From Parietichytrium sp. I65-24A (lineage: Eukaryota > Sar > Bigyra > Thraustochytrida > Thraustochytriidae): a DNA stretch of 64,000 bases. A model generated the notes under the pieces. That model saw nothing but the letters and a program-made list of their open reading frames with translations. It was not told where the DNA came from and searched no databases. The number at the start of each line of letters is the position of its first letter. Within the stretch, counting starts at the first letter, position 1. The stretch covers positions 62,001 to 126,000 of the forward strand of contig BLSF01000070.1 in assembly GCA_012862575.1 (NCBI GenBank). The letters are read 5' to 3'. This document shows, in pieces, positions 21,101-30,938 of the stretch. The position numbers and the translations under genes are program-made.

Positions 21101-21860
21101 GAGAGACAAGCTGAGTTCTGAGCGCTCCTCTGCTGAGAAAATCCAGAGCAACTTTCGAGGATATACCGACCGCCGCAGAGCTATGGAGCTTCGCCGCCGC
21201 GCGATGTCGATCATCCTTATACAGGCGCTAGCGAGAAGACAAAAGTCTCGTAGATTCGCGCACGACCTCCGAAGCCAGCGCCAGGTGGAGGCTGATGCGG
21301 CAATCAAAGTCCAGAGCAAAATACGCCAATATCGCGCCAGGCAAGCCTGTGATTTGATGCGCGATGAACAGCAACAACGCGAACTGGAAAGGGGTGCGGC
21401 CGTGACGATACAAAAGCTTGCTAGGAAGCGGAGCTCGGTTCTCGCATGCCGCCAGGCGGTCAAAGAAAGAGCACAGCGTGAGAGCGCCGTGAGGTCATTG
21501 CAGAAGCGGTTCCGTTCCGCGAACCACAAATCCAAGTACTTGAGGTCGCGCGCGGCAGACCTGGACGCGTGGTTCGGGAACCTCGAGCGCTGTTCCCTTG
21601 ATAGCCAATCGATAGTGGGCACGTACGGGTCGTTGGAGGACGATCGAGCTCTGCTCTTGAACTTTTGCCGGCAGCACAAGCCTGGGTTCGGCGGGGCGGA
21701 GGACCCGGCCAAGGCCAAACGCAAGCTTTTGCAGCTGTTGCACGGGCCTGATGACGAAGCGGACAACGGCGAAGGAGAACCACAACCGGAAGGTCACCGG
21801 CCCGACAGCGAAGACGACATGACTCTCAAGCTGGAAGCCATTCTGATGCGAGCTTCATGA
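15114..21860 (+). CDS. C2-like / EF-hand / coiled-coil / multi-IQ protein
   Basis: The first in-frame ATG is at 15114, giving about 2,248 residues in one exon. Parts in order: an Ala/Arg-rich GC-rich N-terminal half with weak C2-like beta segments; a clearer C2-like domain around residues 910-1010 with the signature NPVWDEHF; two further C2-like regions near 1206-1315 and 1361-1460; two EF-hand loops, DTDWSGSIDPQE (1532-1543) and DSDQGGTLTWEE (1580-1591), the first with a full set of ligand positions; a Lys/Arg-rich linker; a Glu/Lys coiled coil (about 1700-1930); then seven or so IQ-type calmodulin-binding motifs (about 1931-2140, for example KIQAAVRGKQARDK, KIQSNFRGYTDRR). A Ca-regulated membrane-cytoskeleton adaptor is a reasonable inference. 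No named orthologue was recognised. Confidence 0.8.
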   Translation: MNGERGRGRGRRRHAALDVETGHVVLFVTDVQVRAAHPQSAPRCLHYSACLLPSQPSSQSSLSSQSSQSPESPESALDPRAFTNSSPALLGVRGDAGEVRGEDPSSEWEEKEKEKGKGSLSWFRAVRLGACRVRGEDRCVALAVRVWERGLVAGDDQLLGEGRAFLELSADTAVAHDIVLKNRRGAGNRGTLSLRAHFEPDESQESQESAEIAAGEEGEEGGEWHARVHVLEVRGGARVGLGVPGAAAVWCAAGSCADLCGLFGARSAVRVTVTVADSLGNALAHRDVRADRLLACPRGASWLTVGDSATVLLAARRHAAEPNDHDHDLRRAGRLALRLREVALQLVVPPSANARLFLSAQTFPAAAGSSRGRAKFRDVARTSSREDLVPGYPGYPGSKGATAGAAGAAAEETLVLPVPARNRIGEELLVHLSLWQETAQGHRCLAECTAEVADLLLSTEVARRNYPDRPWFRVQMSPTHAAVRECSAGIVAELAALPTRAPVRATRQTPNGATASIIGDGHGHGHGDGDANGRGGGRTLPRKATVCRVRAAREAWRGVDRVLVAFVCNSGRATQVDLVTSAQVVASRDQQQQRNTDVVLNAALDVASVKLEDPEIRIELRCPGSGSAEPLAVATYDLAAESPLPLENDWVALRRCSQQQQQQQQSPAASQSSQSSRENSGFRLLLALDFSAAADGAGASVADAEAGPVSQSDGLVARGLSSLSRKRAVPRARGAVEKLSANGSLLIRLAQVRGQCLAQSRNVTAQLACPSLDWSASTGPAKRSERVAENGVICFSWAAGNHDWLKVPVRWSGRERATPTLFITLRGQEAPGGSALPAQMIPLDLASILAQQRANGRVMLRGRTSNVDLVLEFAFVPKAALPGRTVQLEDEAWLCGDGATTHHAMRSVAGKVHVNLVQGNGFEADSRSLFVEMELWQPGTPYRNRNTVRSRAEAFCGGNPVWDEHFVLPLFTQTAELCPMINVRVVEEAVGPIAQTLLPITRQVLLEGHSVNVVAPLRELKEGLISERNGELHFNVQVLMGTGSSEEQCGGAADAWANLLVLDGTALDFSSYSWSGLIEPAVEVKALESELVKRTPCVASLDRTNPQWNYKLNFPCSFATSKDGLVNFEVSLVNDTSISGEWRVIGKGTLALASGSAGSRVNKVEIFSTRGKCSKIGFVHVASEVALGEAGELLLPGNLEAPEQDFIKVIIPRARKLRSRWGRIHRALVQIVVVSSCSEATPSESKLLAQSSICSDSATLWNGEHVFAWDLVLRLPMSELGAGDLENLRCRVFDATNSEDTLALIGEAQIRFGEEEAWHALMWPHGDNNNSSNQSGDPDALTKGPGQIEILAEKFSPLKGSLVVTVVDITNLAASRAVILAGEEEEDVAEFVRVKLGSDGLSYHTPGNELNAAIEIPLEDGKIVDSLELSLLCDDSTLTENVLGVGEIDLAPILASDGGNPGPSLVELELRNPITCALTGIKVSAEVDVKMRRANGESEAAHEMQQSKVLQQTDVEACAVTSRLKQAFHRADTDWSGSIDPQEFAKALKEDPELLHLISRDPSRGPLPMEEVMQLFAMLDSDQGGTLTWEEFASASERVGHRVAAGFEDSATPDFTTAFGGDESVPVEPQVPEEIVDSEPQRSTTPKSASRKNPSKPKRKKKKPISRDPRDKLRSRRALSETNRSKGKSTSMNRTVTTLVSKYDENSMEKLRLDDPIELRKELAAAVAEKNELEKSHRVLKTKVQRMERKIRRGGTTIEGAMSPKVSPLRTGLAEGSQQEGPINGNDHHQFEEALGDQELPQAAESAQVRESRELLVRIRQLEEELAIKEDLRQREQTVALEREKALREEMDELKQEKEELNENTDTTLTRMKSETDLAKAKAVAAAQEKSMLRTPREPEELVKVRALESEQDERLHAARARRASEGNSASRLQAAVRAVQERNRFLKLKSNRANAATILQSLARSKLAQTRYDAERQRSNEALSKIQAAVRGKQARDKLSSERSSAEKIQSNFRGYTDRRRAMELRRRAMSIILIQALARRQKSRRFAHDLRSQRQVEADAAIKVQSKIRQYRARQACDLMRDEQQQRELERGAAVTIQKLARKRSSVLACRQAVKERAQRESAVRSLQKRFRSANHKSKYLRSRAADLDAWFGNLERCSLDSQSIVGTYGSLEDDRALLLNFCRQHKPGFGGAEDPAKAKRKLLQLLHGPDDEADNGEGEPQPEGHRPDSEDDMTLKLEAILMRAS
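17085..17108 (+). repeat. CAG repeat coding poly-Gln
   Basis: An in-frame (CAG)n tract encodes eight or so Gln residues in the C2/EF/IQ protein. It is probably length-polymorphic. Confidence 0.85.
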
Positions 21861-22262
21861 CGTTGAGCTTTGGCAACTAATCGATGAAATGATGTATATT
21901 ATACTTTCACTCACATCTTTTTGAGACCAAATTTTTGAACGTTTTTGCTGGAAGAAACCATTGGCGCGATGACACGAGAACACCTCTTCTTCAAGGCGCG
22001 ATTAAACGGAGAAGAGAAGGAAGGGAGAAGAACTGCTTTTGAATCAGAGGTAGCCTGAGCTCGACCGCTTCAACGGGCAAGTTCCAAGAGCGAGGAAACC
22101 CCGGAGGAGTAGAACGATGGAAAAAGTCCTGAACAAGTGAGATAAAAATCGAAAAAACAAAACGTGCTCCAACGCCAGCGCAAGCTCGCGAGCATCCAAA
22201 GTAGACCCAAAGAGAAAATACCATTAATCTTTGAAATACTAAACAACGGAGAAACCAATCAT
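21861..22262. other. Tail-to-tail intergenic spacer
   Basis: This 402-bp spacer lies between the 3' ends of the convergent C2/EF/IQ gene and the eL39 gene. It is AT-richer than its flanks. No further gene is seen; it presumably holds both 3' UTRs. Confidence 0.55.
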
Positions 22263-22711
22263 TTAGAGGCCGATCTTGGTGCGGCGCCAGTTTCTCCTCT
22301 TGCTGTTGTATCTAATGGTATTGTCGGTGCGGTACCTGATCCAGTGAGGAATTGGGCGGTTCTGCTTCTGCTTCTTGCCCAGGGTCCGCTTAGTGCGGAA
22401 AGACTTTTGAGAAGGCTGTCGTCGTCGTCGTCACCACAATTAATAACACATCAACACACGTCCAAAACACCTGCGTTAGCGACCATCTCCCCATCATCAT
22501 CAAAATCATCAACATCAACATCACCCCCTTCACCTCCGCAGCACATCAAACAAACCAAACCCGCATCTCTCCACCTCCAATCCCACTCTTCCCGCACTCA
22601 TCGCCAACAACATCATCATCACAACATCATCATCCCCTTCCCACGCCCGCGCGGAGGCAGAGATTCCGCGCTCCTTCCGCGTTCTCTCGCGCTCCTCTCA
22701 GCGCAGCTATC

Positions 22712-22744
<33 letters not shown>

Positions 22745-22758
22745 TTCGCACTCACCAT
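22263..22758 (-). CDS. RPL39: Large-subunit ribosomal protein eL39
   Basis: Exon 1 is just the ATG (22756-22758); exon 2 is 22263-22415. They are joined across a 340-bp intron (22416-22755) with donor GTGAGT directly after the ATG and acceptor CAG. The product has 51 residues, the normal eL39 length. It starts [11 protein letters not shown], has the hallmark [14 protein letters not shown] and [14 protein letters not shown], and ends TKIGL. eL39 lines the ribosomal exit tunnel. An intron directly after the start codon is common in small ribosomal protein genes and explains why a plain reading-frame search misses this gene. A CT tract (GA on the coding strand) ends about 9 bp from the start-codon exon, and a second lies just upstream. 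Confidence 0.95.
22710..22746. repeat. CT microsatellite in eL39 intron
   Basis: This is an almost pure (CT)n tract, read as (GA)n on the coding strand. It lies inside the eL39 intron, next to the 5' splice site. Confidence 0.9.
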
Positions 22759-22796
22759 TCTGACTTGAGGAAACGATTCGCGTGCTGCTCTGTCTG

Positions 22797-22866
22797 CGCT
22801 CTCTCTGTCTCTCTGTCTCTCTCCTTCTCACTCTCTCCTTCTCTCTCTCTCTCTCTCTCTCTCTCC
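22797..22866. repeat. CT microsatellite upstream of eL39 start
   Basis: This (CT)n tract with CTGT and CTCCTT interruptions lies 40-110 bp upstream of the eL39 ATG, in the 5' UTR or promoter. Confidence 0.9.
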
Positions 22867-22904
22867 AGTGGCTATCGTTTGCGCTAGCCGCGCGCCACCC
22901 GATG

Positions 22905-23235
22905 GGCTACTGCGGCGTCTACTCCTCCGGGTAGTGGCCGGGTAGAAGGTGGGTTAGGGAGGAGGGTAGATGGGAGGTAAGGTGGGAGGGGTGAGGCTGC
23001 GCCGTCCACTCTTTTACTTGCTAGGGAGGAGTAGCAGTGGGTTAGGTGGGAGGGTAGGCGTGGGGTAGGGGGAGACGTTACGGCGCGGGGTAGGTGGCGG
23101 CAGAGGAGTGGTGGGGCTATTGTTTTAGGTAGGTAAGCGGCTAATATGGCGGTAAGGCTGTGGATAGCGGCTCGACTGAGGTGGAGGGAGATGCGTTCGC
23201 GGGTAGGGGAAATCGGTAGGAGGTTGCGTACTGGG
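22905..23235 (-). promoter_or_regulatory. Putative eL39 promoter, GGGTAG/GGTTAGG-rich
   Basis: Upstream of the eL39 gene the + strand is dominated by GGGTAGG, GGTTAGG and GGGAGG words (CCTACCC on the coding strand), including telobox-like GGTTAGG near 22951 and 23038. The same composition lies upstream of the ubiquitin-eS31 gene. A promoter role is inferred from position and from this similarity. Confidence 0.4.
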
Positions 23236-24435
23236 ATGTCGTAAGTGGCCTATAGAGTGAGTAGAGGAGAGTAGTAGTAGATATGACATATGGTATGGTA
23301 TAGGGTTTTTCTATTTGGCTTAACCGATTGGGTGGGACATGATAGTAGAACTTGTATCCCGCACTATTAGTCCTAGAACTGCGTTGGAGTTTTTTAACTA
23401 GTACGTGAGTAATGTATGGATATAGTAAAGATTATATTGTGAGTAGGAGCTCAAGTTGGTGGTTGGCTCATCAGGCGAGATGATAGTGGTTTCCGGTATA
23501 CACGCTTTAGCACTAATGAACTTTGAGGAATATTAGTGTTTCATGTGGCATCTTCTTATGATATTCCAGCTGCTATTGCATGTAGGACATTCGAAAGACC
23601 TAACCCTAGAACCGGTGCATCTGCGAGATGGGTTCTGTGGAGCAGAACCAAGTCAATAGAGCAGTACGGTACCAGAGGCCGAATTCTGTTTAACATCTGG
23701 GCCAAGATCGATCCTGGTCATTTCCTCCAGTGATCGATCGACAGGGAGCAAATATTCTCTTCTAAATCCCTCTCAACATTCACGTATTTCACAAAATTCA
23801 GAAAATCACAAAATTCAGACGACTTGTCTGACTGTGAATAAATAGTTTCTGAATCCCAGCTCACCCTACGTGATCTCCTAACGAATTCGATAATCACCTG
23901 TTTCCTGAAACCTTCGCTAGCAATTGTGTAGATTGACGTATTGTCAGTTACAGGATTCTTACTACCTCGATTCAGAAGGAATGCGCACTCTTTGTTACAT
24001 TTTTTCCTTTCCTTTTTTGGTTTGTTGTTGTTGTTGTTGTTGTTGTTGTTCTCTTTGTTTCAATCAATTGATTGACAGAAGAGCTTTTGCAGAGATTGGC
24101 GGCCAAGACCAGTGGCAAAGATTGAAATATTTAGATTGTATGATAACATGAAATGCTCAAGAGGCCCCAAGTACAACTCGGTACATGGGAAATTCAGTCG
24201 AGTTTTAATTCAGTCGAGCAGTTTTCAAGAGTTCCGGGGCCTGCGTGGATGCCGTATGGCATCGACAACAATGACGGCGATCGCAAAACCAAAACTCGAG
24301 AACACTCGAACCAACAACACGGGAAACAGGAAACAGGAAACAGGAAAAAGGAAACTGAAAGCAAGAATCGAGCGAGCAAACTGTCCCATCTCAAACACCA
24401 CACACATCCTGCAGCAGAGTTAGAACCAATCCAGC
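23236..24435. other. Intergenic region, no convincing gene
   Basis: This region lies between the divergent eL39 and VWD-like genes. It contains a (GTT)n microsatellite at 24022-24051 and a triplicated GGAAACA near 24318-24340. A 65-codon frame at 23536-23733 has no recognisable features. The right end presumably carries the promoter of the secreted protein gene. Confidence 0.5.
24022..24051. repeat. GTT microsatellite
   Basis: A pure (GTT)n run of about ten units in non-coding DNA. Confidence 0.9.
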
Positions 24436-25419
24436 ATGATGCAAAAGACATTCTTCGCAGTGGGAGCCCTTGCGCTCTCCAAAACAGCCCACGCAAGCGG
24501 GATCGTGGCTGGATCTCCTGTTTGTACCTGTACTGCACAGTGCATTGCATACGGCGACCCTCACATGGAAGACTTTGAAGGCGATTCTTGGACTCAGGTC
24601 GGGGACGACCTCCTCTTCTATAAGATTGGAGACTTCTCCATCACCGGAACCACGTTCGACAACGAGCGTCTCGGGGAAGTCACCTTCGGCTCCACCACGT
24701 ACAACAGGGATCAGTGCGAGGCTGTCGGAACCACGTTCTCCAACTCTAAAGATCTTGGCGACGCCGATGGCGTCGTGAGCATCCAAGTCATTTGCGACAC
24801 TGCCTCTGGAGGATACCACCTCAACGTCTACATCAACAAGACCATTTCAGGGAACGAGGCGAACTTTCAGACCCTCGAGACTGCCACCGGATCCACGGGG
24901 CTTTGTCCGGACGGCCCCTCTTCTCGTCGTCGACTCCGCTCCAACGTTGCATCGACATCTCAAACCTCGAGCTCGTTGAACGTGCAAACGCACTCAATTC
25001 CAACGAGCTGCGAGTGCGCGTCCGTGTGTCAGCTTCTCGGCGACCCGCACGTGTACGGCTTTTTTGGAGGAGAAGAGAAGATCACGTCAACCGAGACGGT
25101 GACCATTTATAGCGTGGACGGTTTCGAGGTGACCGGAGAGATCCAAGACGAGCGCATCAAGGTGGTCAACTTTGGGCCATACACGGCAACGTCTTCCACG
25201 GAATGCACAACTGTGAACCAAGTGATCAACTTCTCGGAGACATGGAGCAGCGGAAGCGTCCTTGAAGCGCAACTCACATGCGACAAGGTCTCCGGGTCGA
25301 ACGGCTACTTCTTCAACGTCAACCTCGTCAAAAGGGACGTTGCCAGAAACAAATCGGACGATACTTTCAAGAGTATCGAAACGGCCTCCGGGGCATCTGG
25401 CTTGTGCGAAGAGCTTTAG
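24436..25419 (+). CDS. Secreted protein with two VWD-like (GDPH) repeats
   Basis: The 327-residue product begins with a hydrophobic segment (FFAVGALAL) after MMQK, ending near HASG, which looks like a signal peptide. It contains two related halves. Each has a CxC-x3-C cysteine cluster, then GDPH (40-43, GDPHMEDF; and 202-205, GDPHVYGF), a beta-rich stretch with FxITG or FEVTGE, and a closing SGLC. GDPH followed by an aromatic and Gly is the signature at the start of von Willebrand factor type D domains. Both units are shorter than a full VWD domain. Asn-x-Ser/Thr sites (NKT, NFS, NKS) are present. An extracellular or cell-surface protein is likely; the specific role is unknown. Two adjacent ATGs (24436 and 24439) are possible starts. 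Confidence 0.75.
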   Translation: MMQKTFFAVGALALSKTAHASGIVAGSPVCTCTAQCIAYGDPHMEDFEGDSWTQVGDDLLFYKIGDFSITGTTFDNERLGEVTFGSTTYNRDQCEAVGTTFSNSKDLGDADGVVSIQVICDTASGGYHLNVYINKTISGNEANFQTLETATGSTGLCPDGPSSRRRLRSNVASTSQTSSSLNVQTHSIPTSCECASVCQLLGDPHVYGFFGGEEKITSTETVTIYSVDGFEVTGEIQDERIKVVNFGPYTATSSTECTTVNQVINFSETWSSGSVLEAQLTCDKVSGSNGYFFNVNLVKRDVARNKSDDTFKSIETASGASGLCEEL

Positions 25420-27542
25420 ACACCGCTTCCAATCCTCCGCTCCCGCCTGTTCGACGTTCAAAGTTTGCGCTTTGAAACGATGATTAGACCTATTCGTTCA
25501 GATTTGACGCATATGCCATAATATTTTGATTCATCCCTTCTCTTGTTCAGAATTCAGGTCAATTGTTTCATGAACAATACGACAGACAATCCCAAATTGT
25601 TCTACTTTCGTCGCTGCTCTTCGCTCTCCCATTTAGACCGTCAGGAACCAGGAGTCTGGAACCTGAAACCCGGAACATTGAGAGTTTGGAAAGTCTGGAA
25701 CCGGAAGCTAGTAGCTAGGCTAGAGCTAGTATAGGATGATACTATGTCCCGCACATGGGTGCCACCTACTCTTGTCTTGTTTCTCCACATTTGTTCGATT
25801 TTGTTCCTTACTTGTAGTAGTGCTGTAGTGTTGAAGAGTAGACCCAGAGTACTAATAATCAGACCTACATGTTCAAACTTGGACTTATTTTGTTTCGTTT
25901 GCTTTTCTTTTTTCCTCTTTCCCTGTGATTGCTCGAAGAATGTGGAGGCTTTCCACGACAGCATAAATCCATCTTTTCTTGCAGCGTTAGCCCACACCAG
26001 ACAAAGCTTTCAATACTCCTATATTTACAACCAACGCCACTTGTTCGTGTATTACCACATCAAACTTTCTTGAAAATACGATTTTATGCTGTCGCAGACG
26101 TTGTTCGCGGCGCAGGAAAAACGAAAATTCCATTGCAACCCGTTTAATGCTAAGGAGAACTTTAGTAAAAACGAGTAGGACCTATCCAGATCTTCTCGAA
26201 AATTATAGGGGGCAATAGTTAAAACATTAGCTATCGATCGAGAAATGCACAGTTCTCTAGCACTCAATTCGAAGGAGACCACGCTTACGGGGTCAGACAT
26301 TTGACCTTCATTGGGGAGTATTCATATCTAATGATAAGGAACTATTTGATATTAATCTACTATCACCTAGTTTCCTCTGACCGCTATTTTGTAGCCAAAC
26401 ACGGCGCATATCTGCCCCACCCTGCTCTCAACCAGGTTCTTTTCCGAAGAACCAAGTCTCAACTTGAGCTGAAGTAAGACAACCGACGCTGACAAGGCGG
26501 CGCATGTGTCATTCGGGCCCCGCTCCCGTTCATTCGAACAAGCCATTCACAAATTCAATTGCGGAACCCAAAATCCAACTCCACCCAACGAACCAACTGT
26601 TCTGCAAAGAAATATTTTGAATTCCAGCCGTAGCCAGGCTAAACTCTGGGACTCGGGGGCATGGGAGGCATGGGAGGCATGGGAAGGGAGTGGTGGGCGC
26701 CCACTGTGGACGTTAGAGTTGTGAGGAGGAGCGTACTGCCCTCACAAGCCGCGAGAGCCACACAGAGAGGGGGAGTGAGGAGAGCCGCATAAGACATCAC
26801 TACTTTAAATCATAATCCGGGGAAAACCGAGAGAGAGAGAGACACAGAGACAGAAGGGAAAAAAAGGACAAAAACAGATTCAGAATTCCTAAAAAATAGA
26901 AAAAATCCTTCGGAAAATAAGAGGGGAAAAGAAGAAGGGAAAATCCTCACAACCTCTCGCACGCAAGGCAGGCTCTGCGCGCACCCCTCTACGCCCTCGA
27001 TAGCGCCCGCTACCCCCTTCGCAGAAGCGTTCCTTGTTCGCGGACACGCACGCGCGCCGCGCGGACACCTTTGGCGCCTCCCGAGCAGTGGGAGCCCCGG
27101 GCGAACCGTTCCGTGTTCCTCGCGGCCTCTTGCATCTCGCTTGCATCTCGCTTGCATCTCGCGTCCCACACCTCACGTCTCGCGTGGTTGGCTAGCCACG
27201 GCTTAGCGGAGAGCGCGTGGGAGTAAGAGTCGCGCGGCGGAAATCTCGGTCTGGAGTTGGGCATCCGTTGTTTTTTTGGGCCTTGTTTTTTCCTTCTTTT
27301 CTTTCGCGGGAAGTGGACTCGTTTTGGTGCAATATCTCTTTGTCTCTCTTTTTCTTTCTTTCTTTTCGCTCGTTTGATTTCGCTTGCACGATCGGTCGTT
27401 GGGGGAAGGTGAATTGGCCCAAACTTGCATTGGGTGTTGGAGCATTTGAAGGATTTGGAGGAATTGGAGGATTAGTTTAGACTGGGATCCCAGTTGAAAG
27501 TTGAAAGTTGCGAGATTGCAGGTTTTGATTTGACGAGGGAAA
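25420..27542. other. Intergenic region and leader of exportin-1 copy A
   Basis: No gene is supported in this 2.1 kb. Short degenerate repeats of GGAACC-like words occur near 25645-25705. GGGAGGCAT is repeated near 26659-26685. A repeated GCTTGCATCTC lies near 27131-27165. The last 300 bp is T/C-rich and probably forms the exportin 5' UTR. Confidence 0.5.
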
Positions 27543-30500
27543 ATGGAGCAGCTGTTGGACTTTTCCAAGCCGATAGACGTGCCGTTGCTGGAGAAAACGC
27601 TGTCGGTAATGTACACTGGCGTGGATGCGAATCTGCGGAAACAGGCCGAGTCGGTGCTGATGGCGCTGAAAGAGAGCGATTCCGCATGGCAAAGCTGCGG
27701 GAAGGTGATCGAGGAGTCGTCCGATTTGCCGACCAAGATGTTTGCTGTGGATATTTTGTCAGAAGCGATCAAGGTCCGCTGGAACGCCTTGCCCGTCGAA
27801 CAGCGCAAAGGGATCAGGAACTTTATCGTGTCCAAGTTGGTGAGCATCACAAGCGACGAATCTTACAAGCGCGTAGCTTTGCAGCGCACTTTTGTAGGGA
27901 AACTGAACAAAGCCCTGGTGGAGATCCTCAAGCACGAGTGGCCGGACAACTGGCCAGACTTCATCCCAGAAATCGTTGGGTCGAGCCAGAAGAATGAAGT
28001 ATTGTGTGAGAACAACATGCAGGTGCTCAAGATGCTCTCCGAGGAGGTGTTCGAGTTCTCCAAGGAGGAGATGAAGTCCGACAAGGTCAAGCAAATGAAG
28101 GAGTCCCTCAACCACCAGTTCAGGCAAATCTTCGAGCTCTGTCAGCTTGTGCTCAACACCTCTGAAAAGCCCCGCCTTATCGTCGTCACCTTGGAGACCT
28201 TGCTGCGGTTTCTGGCGTGGATCCCGCTCGGCTACATCTTCGAGACCGACCTCATCAGCCAGCTTGTGGGCAAGTTTCTCCCAAGGGTCGAGACCCGCAA
28301 TGAAGCGCTGTCATGTCTCACAGACATTGCAAACATTCAGCAGCCCAACTACAACGCAGTGTTCGAAAACATGTTTTCTGGTGTGCTCAACGTCTTGCAG
28401 CAGCAGCTCCCAATGAACACAGATATTGCCAGCGCTTATGCGGACGCTTCGGACGTTGAAAGAGCGTTCATTCAGAGGTTGAGCATGTTTTTGTGCACTT
28501 TTTTCACCAAACACATGGATCTGCTGCGCAAGCCACAGAACTTGCAAGGCTCCGTTGTGGCGATGCAGTACTTGGTCGCCATCTCAAGCGTGAAGGATAA
28601 AGAAATCTTCAAAATCTGCCTTGAATTTTGGAGCAAATTCTCGAAGGAGCTCTACGAGTTCAAGCGGGACAGCAGCAACATGCTCCTCAACCATCAATCT
28701 GAGGCCAACCTCGTCAAGGTTTTTGCTGACGTTCTCAAGAACCTTCGTGTTGTAATGATCTCCAAGATGGCCAAGCCTGAGGAGGTACTTGTCGTCGTTC
28801 ACGATGATGGTGAGATCATCAGGGAGCAGCAAAAGGATACTGACGCTATTGCCCAGTACAAGACCATGAGGGACACGCTCGTTTACTTGACCGTAAGTTT
28901 TGTTTTCTTCTTAAGCCACTAGCCCCGCCTCTCTGCCACCCTCTTCGTGGACGCGCACATACATTAGCAGGCGTGATGTTGACTGACTCTTGATTGACCT
29001 TTCTTTTTTGTTGTTGGATGTTCTTTCCACGTATGAATGCATGGCCGTGCTTAGCACTTGGATCCTGCCGATACAGAACGGATCATGGAGGAAAAGTTGG
29101 AGCTTCACTGCCCCGAAGATACCTACGCCGTGGACAACAACGTCCTCGACTGGAATGCTCTCAACACGCTCTGCTGGGCAATCGGCTCAATTAGCGGAGC
29201 CATGACGGAGGCGGAGGAGAAAAAGTTTTTGGTCACGGTAATTAAAGACCTCTTGCATCTCTGCGAGACGAAGAAAGGCAAGGACAATAAGGCTGTCGTT
29301 GCGAGTAACATCATGTATGTGGTCGGTCAGTACCCTCGATTCCTCAAGCAGCATTGGAGATTTTTGAAGACTGTAGTGAACAAGCTGTTTGAATTCATGC
29401 ACGAGTTCCACCCTGGAGTGCAGGATATGGCCTGTGACACCTTCCTCAAGATTGCTCAGAAATGCAAGCGAAAATTTGTCGTCCTGCAGAAGGAGGAGAC
29501 CACGCCGTTTATTGACGAATTACTGGATCGCATGCACCTCCAAATGAAGGACCCACAGAAGAACCCCATCAAGGATCTCCAACCGAATCAGCGGTATACC
29601 TTTTACGAGGCCGTGGCGCACATGATTCGCGAGCAAGAAAATGAACAAACCAGGAATCACCTTTTGGAACGCTTGATGATGCCTAGCAACAGGAGATGGA
29701 AGGAGCTGATGCAGATGGGAAGCCAGAGCACTGACAGCTTGCTGCAATACGATATTGTGAAGCAGCTGCACGACATTCTCAAAACGAACGTTTTTGTCTG
29801 CACTGCCATGGGATATGCATTTCGCCCGCAGCTCATGAGCTTTTACCTTGACATGCTTCATGTATACAAGTTTTACAGCAGCTCCATCTCGCAAAAGGTT
29901 GTGGAGGTTGGAGCGAATGTCATCACCCACAAGGAGGTGAAGATCATGCGGAATGTGAAGAAGAGTATCTTGAATCTTATTGAGGTGTTCGTCGGCAGCG
30001 CGGAGAACACCGGGGACATCATCTCTAACTTTTGCCCTCCTTTGCTCGAGCCCGTTCTCCAGGACTACCAGCAGAGTGTTCTGGCCTCTCGCGAGGCTGA
30101 GGTTCTGCAGCTATTTGTAGCCATTGTCAATCGATGCAAGGGCGACGTCAATGCTGGCTTGGATGGGACTATGGTGGAGAAATTCCTCTCTCCAGTGTTC
30201 AACTCTACTCTCGAGATGATCACCGGCAATTTCGTAGATCACCCAGATCACCGTATCCTCTTTTTCAAGCTTCTCAAGGGCTTGAATATGTACTGCTTTG
30301 AGCGGCTCTTTTCCGTCCCGCCAGACACGCAGGAAAATATTGTCAATGCCATCGTTTGGGCGTTCAAGCATACAGAACGCGCTGCGTCTGAGACTGGGCT
30401 GGAGATTCTTGAAAAGGTCCTCTCGAATGTTTACAATGCTCCAGACGGCTTTGCACAACCTTTCTACTCCAAATATTACACTAAGCTCCTGCAGGAGATC

Positions 30501-30938
30501 TTGTACGTGTTGACCGACCGCCTGCACAAGTCTTCACTGACCATGCACTCAGTCATTCTCAAACACATGTTTGGAATTATTGCAGAGGGTCGCGTCAAGG
30601 TTCCTCTCGGCGGTCCAAACCAACCAGACAACAAAGCCTTCATCTGCAACTACGTCATGGATCTCATTGGGAATGCTTTCAGCAATGTCTCCAAACAGAA
30701 TGTCGAGTTGTTTGTGCGCGGACTCTTCGACCAGTCCAAGGACATCTCTGCATTTAAGTCTCACTTGCGCGACTTTTTGATCACAATCAAGGAGTTTGCT
30801 GGCGAGGACAACGACAAGCTCTTCCTACAAGAGAAGGAGGATCAAGATCGCATCCGCCAGCAGGAGGCCCTCCGCGAGCGCTCTGCGATCCCCGGGATGC
30901 TTACACAGCAGGAGCGCGATGAGATGGCCGACCTGTAA
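27543..30938 (+). CDS. XPO1: Exportin-1 / CRM1, copy A (two exons)
   Basis: Exons are 27543-28892 and 29055-30938, separated by a 162-bp phase-0 intron (GTAAGT ... TTAG). The product has 1,077 residues, matching the usual CRM1 length of about 1,070. It is similar along its whole length: importin-beta-like N-terminus (SDSAWQ, LKHEWPDNWPDFIP), the central block TLCWAIGSISGAM, GKDNKAVVASNIMYVVGQYPRFL, the HEAT repeats, and the C-terminal LRDFLITIKEFAGEDND. It exports leucine-rich NES cargo from the nucleus with Ran-GTP. Cys520 (LLHLCETKKG) aligns with human Cys528, the leptomycin-B-reactive residue in the NES groove. The gene stands 1.9 kb upstream of a diverged paralogue in the same orientation. 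Confidence 0.95.
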
